NCBI GenBank assembly: GCA_025458545.1
Contig: JALOSH010000097.1
Location: forward strand, 1 to 10,967
Source of the DNA: Hydrogenophaga sp.
GTDB taxonomy: Bacteria > Pseudomonadota > Gammaproteobacteria > Burkholderiales > Burkholderiaceae
Length of the DNA: 10,967 nucleotides
Direction: 5' to 3'
The notes beneath the pieces are model-generated. The model was not told the DNA's origin. It saw nothing but the letters and a program-made list of their open reading frames with translations, and did not search any database. Positions 7,042 through 10,967 of the stretch are shown one piece after another. The stretch's first letter is position 1; each line of letters opens with the position of its first letter. Position numbers and translations under genes: made by a program.

Positions 7042-7725
7042 ATGAAGAAACCCACCGCATCCCTGGCCGTCCTGGCCGCCGCCCTGGCCCTGGCGGGCTG
7101 CGTCACACCCGGCGGCGGCATGGTGTCCACCGGTACCAGCGCCACCGCCGCCACGGGCGCTGCCGCTGGCGGCACCAGCGCGGGTGCCAACGCCAACCTG
7201 GAGCGCTGCGCCGCACCACTGGGCACGCTGGCGGTGGACGACGGCCGCGGCAAGGAGTGGTACGCCAGCTTCGGCGCGGCCACCCAGGTCACCAGCATCG
7301 AACCGCTGCTGCGCCTGGCGGTGCAGCAGTCCAACTGCTTCGTGATCACCTCGGTGGGCAACAACCGCACCGAGAGCAGGCTCTCGGCCATCACCGACAA
7401 ACAGCGCAATTCGGGCGCCATCGCCGGCTCGTTCGAACGCAAAGCCTCGGTGGTCACGCTGACCATGTTCGACATCCGCTCGGGCGTGCAGATCGCCATT
7501 TCTGAAGGCAACAGCACCTCCACCAACTTCGGCGCGGCGCTGGGTGCGTTCGGCGGCGGCGCGGCGGGCGGCCTGAGCGGTTTCTCGCGCACCCCGGAAG
7601 GCAAGGCCACCGTGGCCGCCTTCATGGACGCCTACAACAGCATGGTGATTTCGCTGCGCAACTACAAGGCGCAAGAGGTCAAGGGCGGTCTGGGCAAGGG
7701 CGGCACGCTCAAAGTGGGGCAGTGA
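7042..7725 (+). CDS. CsgG-like outer-membrane lipoprotein
   Basis: The 227-residue protein has a lipoprotein signal (basic KK start, hydrophobic core, lipobox LAGC with the lipidated Cys20), then a Gly/Ala/Thr-rich linker to about residue 52. The folded part shows features I associate with the CsgG/HfaB/LpoB-like family of Burkholderiales: LGTLAVDD (60-67), IEPLLRLAVQQSNCFVIT (86-103), VVTLTMFDIRSGVQIAISEG (137-156), and a terminal TPEGKATVAAFMDAYNSMV. Relatives assist export or envelope assembly, but there are no curli genes here, so that role is not implied. From memory, relatives carry more residues between the first and second halves (around 115-135), so this copy may be internally shortened. 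The start is the ATG at 7042, with AAAGG upstream. Val21 at the +2 position gives no inner-membrane retention signal, consistent with outer-membrane sorting. Confidence 0.7.
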   Translation: MKKPTASLAVLAAALALAGCVTPGGGMVSTGTSATAATGAAAGGTSAGANANLERCAAPLGTLAVDDGRGKEWYASFGAATQVTSIEPLLRLAVQQSNCFVITSVGNNRTESRLSAITDKQRNSGAIAGSFERKASVVTLTMFDIRSGVQIAISEGNSTSTNFGAALGAFGGGAAGGLSGFSRTPEGKATVAAFMDAYNSMVISLRNYKAQEVKGGLGKGGTLKVGQ

Positions 7726-7732
7726 GCAGGAA

Positions 7733-7808
7733 CACCCCCCTGCGCCGCTGACGCGGCTTCCCCCCAGGGGGACAACGCCTGTGGCCCGGCGAAGCCGGTT
7801 CCACGGCG
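7733..7808 (+). repeat. Comamonadaceae-type intergenic repeat, copy 1
   Basis: This element lies just after the lipoprotein gene and matches, in opposite orientation, the element at 10615-10690. Shared blocks in order are TGCGCCGCT, CTTCCCCC, AGGGGGAC, GCCTGTGGCCC and AAGCCGGTTCCACGGC. TTCCCCCC and AGGGGGA can form a short hairpin at the centre, and GCCGGTTCCACGGC can form another small stem. I recall the same motif as an abundant intergenic element in Hydrogenophaga and Acidovorax genomes, without having checked. It encodes nothing recognisable. Confidence 0.7.
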
Positions 7809-7833
7809 TTCTCGAAGCTGGCGCGACGCATGC

Positions 7834-7861
7834 AAAAAGGCCTCCACTTGGAGGCCTTTTT
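7834..7861. terminator. Bidirectional rho-independent terminator
   Basis: AAAAAGGCCTCC (7834-7845) and GGAGGCCTTTTT (7850-7861) form a perfect 12-bp stem with an ACTT loop. The U-run is present on both strands, so it can end transcription of the lipoprotein unit arriving from the left and of parB arriving from the right. The parB stop is 22 nt away. It is the clearest terminator in the window and marks the border between the two convergent transcripts. Confidence 0.95.
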
Positions 7862-7883
7862 CTTTGGGGTTCGCGCCTGCGAC

Positions 7884-8816
7884 TCAGCGCTCGTTGCGCA
7901 GTTTGTCGATCAGCCCATTGAGTTCTTCGAGCGAGCCGAACTGGATCGCCAGTTCGCCCATTTCCTCGACGCGGCCGTGACGCTTGACGCGCTTCTTGAC
8001 GCGCACCTCGACCTCGGCGGTCAGCAGGTCTGAGAGTTCTTCTTCCACCCGCTTGATATCGCGCGACTTGTCCTTGGTCGGCTTCTGCGGCACCAGGTTG
8101 AACTCGGCGCCCAGCTTCTTGACCAGGCTCTCGGCTTCGCGCACCGACAGTTTCTTCGCCGCGATCTGGTTACCCGCCGTGATCTGCGCCGCTTTGTCCA
8201 GCGCCAGCAGCGCGCGGGCGTGGCCCATGTCGATGTCGCCTGCCATCAGCATGGTCTGCACCGGCTCGGCCAGCTGCAGCAGGCGCAGCAGGTTGCTGGC
8301 GGCACTGCGCGAGCGGCCCACCGCCTGAGCCGCCTGTTCGTGCGTGAGGCCGAATTCCTTCACCAGCCGCTGCAGGCCCTGCGCCTCTTCCAGCGGGTTC
8401 AGGTCTTCGCGCTGCATGTTTTCGATCAGCGCCATCGCAGCGGCAGACTCGTTGGGCACGTCGCGCACCAGCACCGGCACGCTGTCCAGCCCGGCCAGCT
8501 TCGAAGCCCGGAAGCGCCGCTCGCCCGCGATGATTTCGTACTTGCCCGCGTTCGGCCCGTCGGCCAGCTTGCGCACCAGGATCGGCTGCATGATGCCCTG
8601 CGCCTTGATCGACTCGGCCAGCTCGTACAGCGCACCTTCGTCCATGCGCGTGCGCGGCTGGTACATGCCCGCGACCAGCTCGGTCAGCGGCAGGCTGCTG
8701 GGTGTGCCAGCCGCGCGACTGGTTTCCTGCGCGTCGGGCGAGGCGGCTTCCGCCACCTTGGGGCCCAACAGGGCTTCGAGTCCGCGGCCGAGGCCTTTGG
8801 GTTTTTTGGTGACCAT
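7884..8816 (-). CDS. parB: Chromosome-partitioning protein ParB (Spo0J/Noc family)
   Basis: ParB binds parS sites near the origin, spreads as a CTP-dependent clamp and works with ParA to segregate chromosomes. The 310-residue protein has all domains. The N-terminal GLGRGLEALLG (8-18) is the ParA-contacting segment. The CTPase/ParB domain carries YQPR (52-55), the CTP-binding GERRFRA (98-104) and ENMQREDLNPLEEA (132-145). The helix-turn-helix is around LTHEQAAQAVGRSRSAASNL (157-176). A C-terminal dimerisation segment ends in LIDKLRNER. The ATG at 8816 is chosen over an in-frame TTG at 8825. The upstream toxin gene ends only 5 nt before, so parB translation may depend on, or be coupled to, the toxin gene. 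The ribosome site (GAG in the toxin's last codons) is weak. A strong terminator follows. Confidence 0.97.
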   Translation of the reverse strand: MVTKKPKGLGRGLEALLGPKVAEAASPDAQETSRAAGTPSSLPLTELVAGMYQPRTRMDEGALYELAESIKAQGIMQPILVRKLADGPNAGKYEIIAGERRFRASKLAGLDSVPVLVRDVPNESAAAMALIENMQREDLNPLEEAQGLQRLVKEFGLTHEQAAQAVGRSRSAASNLLRLLQLAEPVQTMLMAGDIDMGHARALLALDKAAQITAGNQIAAKKLSVREAESLVKKLGAEFNLVPQKPTKDKSRDIKRVEEELSDLLTAEVEVRVKKRVKRHGRVEEMGELAIQFGSLEELNGLIDKLRNER

Positions 8817-8821
8817 GTTTT

Positions 8822-9124
8822 TCAAATCTCGTCGTCGTTGTAGCCAGCTTCTCGCTGGTGTCGAATGCCCAGAACGATCACGTGCTGCCGGGCGGCGTCA
8901 AACACATAGCGGGCCAAGTAGCCGCCCCTGCCGCGACTGATGATCAGCTCGCGGTGACCATGCATCAGAGGTCGGCCCACGCCGGGCTGGTGCGTCAGCA
9001 CAAAGAGGCCATCCAGCAGAAAACCGAGCAGCTCTGAGGCCAATGGATCCTGGCCCTGCCAGAGGAATTCTTCGAGGCGCACCAAATCGGCATGCGCCTG
9101 CGGCGTGAGGATCACATCGACCAT
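8822..9124 (-). CDS. ParE/RelE-superfamily toxin of a type II toxin-antitoxin pair
   Basis: This 100-residue protein fits the ParE/RelE fold: VILTPQAHADLVRLEEFLWQ (about 4-23), GVGRPLMHG (48-56), RELIISRGRGGYLARYVFD (58-76) and the typical end VIVLGIRHQREAGY (82-95). ParE members poison DNA gyrase, whereas RelE members cleave mRNA on ribosomes. The sequence resembles ParE more than RelE to my eye, but the target is not proven. The ATG at 9124 lies 6 nt after the antitoxin stop, with GAGAA overlapping that stop as ribosome site, so the two genes are translationally linked. The toxin is intact, with no frameshift, and its stop sits 5 nt from the parB ATG. It therefore lies inside the par operon between the partitioning genes. 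Confidence 0.88.
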   Translation of the reverse strand: MVDVILTPQAHADLVRLEEFLWQGQDPLASELLGFLLDGLFVLTHQPGVGRPLMHGHRELIISRGRGGYLARYVFDAARQHVIVLGIRHQREAGYNDDEI

Positions 9125-9130
9125 CGGTTC

Positions 9131-9439
9131 TCACAGCAGCTTCTGTGGCACCAGCGGCGCAGGCCGCTCGCACCGGCCAGCTCGGAATTCAGCCATCTGG
9201 TCAAAATGGGCGCGCACATCTTCCAGCCGGTGTCCCATCCCGGTGGTCAGCATGTCCTGCTCCGCCGCCAGCGCGTCCTGCGTGAACTGTTCACGCAAGC
9301 GGGCGCGCTCCGCCGCGTCGGCCAGGGTCCTGACCATGTAGGCATGACTGCTCAGGCCCTGCTTGCGCGCATCTTCGTCGATGGCGGCCTTGAGTTCGGC
9401 GGGCAGTTTGAGGCTGGTAGCGATGGTGGGGGGGGGCAT
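9131..9439 (-). CDS. Ribbon-helix-helix antitoxin (CopG/ParD-like)
   Basis: This 102-residue protein precedes the toxin gene by 6 nt. Its N-terminus reads as a ribbon-helix-helix DNA-binding domain: a short strand (IATSLKLP, 6-13) and two helices (AELKAAIDEDARKQG, then SHAYMVRTLADAAERARL). The rest is charged and helical, as expected of a toxin-wrapping tail that becomes ordered on binding. It should neutralise the toxin and, as dimer or complex, repress its own promoter through the palindrome at 9452-9473. AGGAG lies 6 nt before the ATG. Directly after the start codon the coding strand has a run of nine C (9428-9436), encoding Pro-Pro-Pro, which is prone to slippage or sequencing error. Confidence 0.85.
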   Translation of the reverse strand: MPPPTIATSLKLPAELKAAIDEDARKQGLSSHAYMVRTLADAAERARLREQFTQDALAAEQDMLTTGMGHRLEDVRAHFDQMAEFRAGRCERPAPLVPQKLL

Positions 9440-9451
9440 GACGGCTCCTAG

Positions 9452-9473
9452 AGGTAGTCAGGTTTGACTACCT
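9452..9473. promoter_or_regulatory. Perfect palindrome, probable operator of the toxin-antitoxin genes
   Basis: AGGTAGTCA (9452-9460) and TGACTACCT (9465-9473) form a perfect 9-bp inverted repeat with a 4-nt spacer, ending 12 nt before the antitoxin start. Ribbon-helix-helix antitoxins typically bind such sites to autorepress. The stop codon of the upstream nuclease-like gene (9458-9460) lies inside the palindrome, so the site overlaps the end of a coding region. I could not pick out convincing -35 and -10 boxes. The stem could also work at RNA level, but no T-run follows it. Confidence 0.7.
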
Positions 9474-10033
9474 GGCGGTGAATTATGCACTCCGGCTTCA
9501 TTGTTCGTGGGCTGCCGGGCGCCCATCAGGATCAGGTCCACCACATCCGCGCCTGCAGCGCTGGAAAGGGCAAAGCCTCCCTTGGCGAGGGCCCGCACGA
9601 TATCGGGTAAGCGATGAATCTGGATGCCTTGCTCTGCAATCAGCGCCAGTTCCTGTTCCGACTTCACCACATTGACCACCAACTCGGAGCGCCACTGCCC
9701 CGGCCAAAGTCGAGACATCAAAGCGCGCTTGTCAGAGCGCAGAAACTTCGTTTCGACCCACTCGCGAACGCCTTCAACCAACTCGGTTTCCGACCGCTTC
9801 GCGCTGTTTTTGGCTCGGCCGAGCCGTTGATCTGCTTTGGGCACGCGAGAGATATAGCTCACCGGTCGCATGGAGGCTTGGACTTCGATGTGCCGACAGT
9901 CCGGTTCTCCCCTGGGGTCCCAGCGAAGCGCCAGCAGATCGACTTCATGCACACCCAACTTGATTCCTCGGATGGTGAAATAACCCTGTCGGTTGAGCCA
10001 CTCTTCGACGATTTCCTCCGCCATCAGTGCCAT
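9458..10033 (-). CDS. Uncharacterised protein, PD-(D/E)XK nuclease-like N-terminus
   Basis: I recognise the general pattern but no named family. The 191-residue protein starts with a helix (AEEIVEEWLNRQG, 5-17), then GIKLGVHEVDLLALRW (23-38) and HIEVQAS (48-54). The spacing of Glu7 or Glu10, Asp32 and Glu50-Val-Gln52 matches a PD-(D/E)XK core, with Gln in place of the usual Lys. Such E-x-Q variants occur in that superfamily and may be active or only DNA-binding. The C-terminal half (SELVVNVVKSEQELALIAEQ and IQIHRLPDIV) is alpha/beta. The start is 4 nt after the hydrolase stop, using GGGGG in that gene's last codons as ribosome site; an in-frame ATG at 10024 is an alternative. It is likely co-transcribed from the hydrolase and followed by the toxin-antitoxin pair 18 nt on. 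Confidence 0.75.
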   Translation of the reverse strand: MALMAEEIVEEWLNRQGYFTIRGIKLGVHEVDLLALRWDPRGEPDCRHIEVQASMRPVSYISRVPKADQRLGRAKNSAKRSETELVEGVREWVETKFLRSDKRALMSRLWPGQWRSELVVNVVKSEQELALIAEQGIQIHRLPDIVRALAKGGFALSSAAGADVVDLILMGARQPTNNEAGVHNSPPGSQT

Positions 10034-10037
10034 GTGC

Positions 10038-10598
10038 TTAAGCCCCCAGTTCGTTCAGCAAAGCCGCGCCTTCGGGCCAGTCGCTCAGCCCCGATTCGGC
10101 GTTGATGTGGCCACGCTCGCCGAAGTCGATTAAGCGGGAGCCCCAGCTTTGTGCGAGCGACTGGGCTTTGGCGAAGTCGCAATACGGGTCGTCGCGGCTG
10201 CCGACGAGCACGCTCGGGAACGGCAGGCGTTGGCGCGCGATGGGCGCCCAACTGGGTAAGACGATGCGCAGTTCGTCGCGCTCCGGGTCACCAGGCGCGA
10301 CCAGCAGCGCGCCCTGCACGCGGTCGGTACTGCGTGAAACACCCGCCCAGGCGGCGGTGAGGATGCAGCCGAGGCTGTGCGCCACCAGCAGCACCGGGCC
10401 GTCGCAACCGAGGATCACGTCCTCCAGCCGGGCGATCCAGTCGCCGCGTTTGGGCGTCATCCAGTCGTGCTGGTCCACGCGGCGGTACCCGTGCAACGCC
10501 TCCCAGCGGCTCTGCCAGTGGTCTGGTCCGCTGTTTTGCCAGCCGGGCAGGATGAGGACGTTCTCAAGTTTCACAATGTCATTACCGAGAGCAAGCAC
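10038..10598 (-). CDS. RBBP9/YdeN-family alpha/beta serine hydrolase
   Basis: This 186-residue protein is a small single-domain alpha/beta hydrolase. It carries the family's opening motif LILPGWQNSGPDHWQSRWE (15-33), the nucleophile Ser75 in VAHSLGC, the acid in GSRDDPYC (Asp136 or 137), and the catalytic His164 in GERGHINAESGLSDWPEG. The order and spacing match RBBP9, where Ser75, Asp138 and His165 form the triad. Natural substrates of the bacterial members are unknown. There is no signal peptide, so it is cytosolic. As I recall, in several Burkholderiales a gene of this type sits between parA and parB, which fits here. The start is uncertain: a GTG at 10598 has AGAGAAG close by, while a GTG at 10574 would give a start nearer the conserved core but lacks a clear ribosome site. 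The tail overlaps the next gene's ribosome site. Confidence 0.9.
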   Translation of the reverse strand: MLALGNDIVKLENVLILPGWQNSGPDHWQSRWEALHGYRRVDQHDWMTPKRGDWIARLEDVILGCDGPVLLVAHSLGCILTAAWAGVSRSTDRVQGALLVAPGDPERDELRIVLPSWAPIARQRLPFPSVLVGSRDDPYCDFAKAQSLAQSWGSRLIDFGERGHINAESGLSDWPEGAALLNELGA

Positions 10599-10614
10599 TG
10601 ACTTCTCTGGCGCA

Positions 10615-10690
10615 GCCGTGGAACCGGCTTTGCTGGGCCACAGGCTGCGTCCCCCTTGCAGGGGGAAGGCGCGAAGCGGCGCAGGGGGTG
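10615..10690 (-). repeat. Comamonadaceae-type intergenic repeat, copy 2
   Basis: Read on the minus strand, this element shares the ordered blocks TGCGCCGCT, CTTCCCCC, AGGGGGAC, GCCTGTGGCCC and AAGCCGGTTCCACGGC with the element at 7733-7808. It sits in the gap between the end of parA and the hydrolase start. It differs from the other copy in the variable bases between blocks, including TTCGCGCC versus GACGCGGC after the first block. CTTCCCCC/GGGGGA gives a central hairpin. Both copies flank the hydrolase-to-parB stretch in inverted orientation. The placement may be chance, since such elements are common. Confidence 0.7.
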
Positions 10691-10703
10691 ATTGTGTTCA
10701 ACA

Positions 10704-10967
10704 TCACATGGTTTTGATGCGCTGAACCATCTCGCTGGCAAAGGCCACGAAGGCCTGGCTACCGCGCGCCGACGGGTCGAACACCACGCCGGGCAGGCCG
10801 TAGCTGGGGGCTTCGGCCAGGCGCACGTTGCGCGGGATCACGGTGTCGAACACCTTGTCGCCAAAGTGGGCCTTGAGCTGGTCGCTCACCTGCTGCTGCA
10901 GGGTGATGCGCGGGTCGAACATGACGCGCAGCAGGCCGATGATCTGCAGGTCGGGGTTGAGGTTGGC
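10704..10967 (-). CDS. parA: Chromosome-partitioning ATPase ParA (C-terminal part)
   Basis: Only the last 87 codons and stop are inside the window; the N-terminus, with the Walker motifs, lies beyond 10967. The visible part fits the C-terminal half of ParA/Soj ATPases: LQIIGLLRVMFDPRITLQQQ, then VIPRNVRLAEAPSYGLP and a final amphipathic helix ending in MVQRIKTM. ParA binds DNA non-specifically when ATP-bound and is released by ParB, moving the origin regions apart. The downstream parB lies about 1.9 kb away on the same strand, separated by the hydrolase, nuclease-like and toxin-antitoxin genes, whereas in most genomes the two genes are nearly adjacent. Confidence 0.95.
   Translation of the reverse strand, partial: ANLNPDLQIIGLLRVMFDPRITLQQQVSDQLKAHFGDKVFDTVIPRNVRLAEAPSYGLPGVVFDPSARGSQAFVAFASEMVQRIKTM

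Noticed and set aside
8879..8884. CACGTG core resembling the centre of a parS site, inside the toxin gene near parB
   Set aside because: The flanks do not give the GTTTCAC/GTGAAAC arms required of a parS palindrome, so only the 6-bp core matches.

Overview
The window is dense, high-GC bacterial chromosome, with gene order and content typical of the Burkholderiales, most likely a Comamonadaceae member. Hydrogenophaga or a close relative is my guess, from remembered gene order and intergenic repeats rather than a search. Supporting signs are an orphan Bug-type solute-binding protein, GC-rich intergenic repeats of the kind scattered through Comamonadaceae genomes, and a chromosomal par locus with an RBBP9-like hydrolase between parA and parB. 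I see no tRNA, rRNA, CRISPR array, insertion sequence or phage gene, and no gene-free stretch over 300 bases.

Left part (1-1472). On the minus strand, a PduO-type cobalamin adenosyltransferase gene overlaps by ATGA the start of a small secreted protein gene cut by the window edge. Divergently on the plus strand lies a small secreted EF-hand protein. A repeat element (about 960-1040) with two hairpins sits between them.

Middle part (1617-6230, plus strand). A TetR-family regulator has a perfect 9-bp inverted repeat just upstream. It is followed by a Bug/TctC periplasmic binding protein (ATGA overlap), an amidase-signature hydrolase with an intact Lys-Ser-Ser triad, and, 23 nt later, a GlcD/Dld-type FAD-linked dehydrogenase. 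This reads as a regulated uptake and catabolism cassette: ligand capture, amide hydrolysis, then possibly 2-hydroxyacid oxidation. The substrate cannot be read from sequence.

Next (6407-7725, plus). A secreted Sel1-repeat protein with a strikingly Trp/Tyr-rich tail is followed by a CsgG-like lipoprotein. A repeat element and a strong bidirectional terminator (7834-7861) separate them from the convergent par locus.

Right part (10967-7884, minus strand). The order is parA (C-terminal 87 codons), a repeat element, an RBBP9/YdeN-like serine hydrolase, a PD-(D/E)XK-like protein of unknown function, a ribbon-helix-helix antitoxin, a ParE/RelE-type toxin, then parB. The toxin-antitoxin pair and the nuclease-like gene are lodged inside the chromosome-partitioning locus. 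The toxin stop is only 5 nt from the parB start, and a perfect palindrome precedes the antitoxin. This arrangement is the most interesting feature of the window. Each family is known; what may be new is the combination and its possible regulatory coupling to parB.
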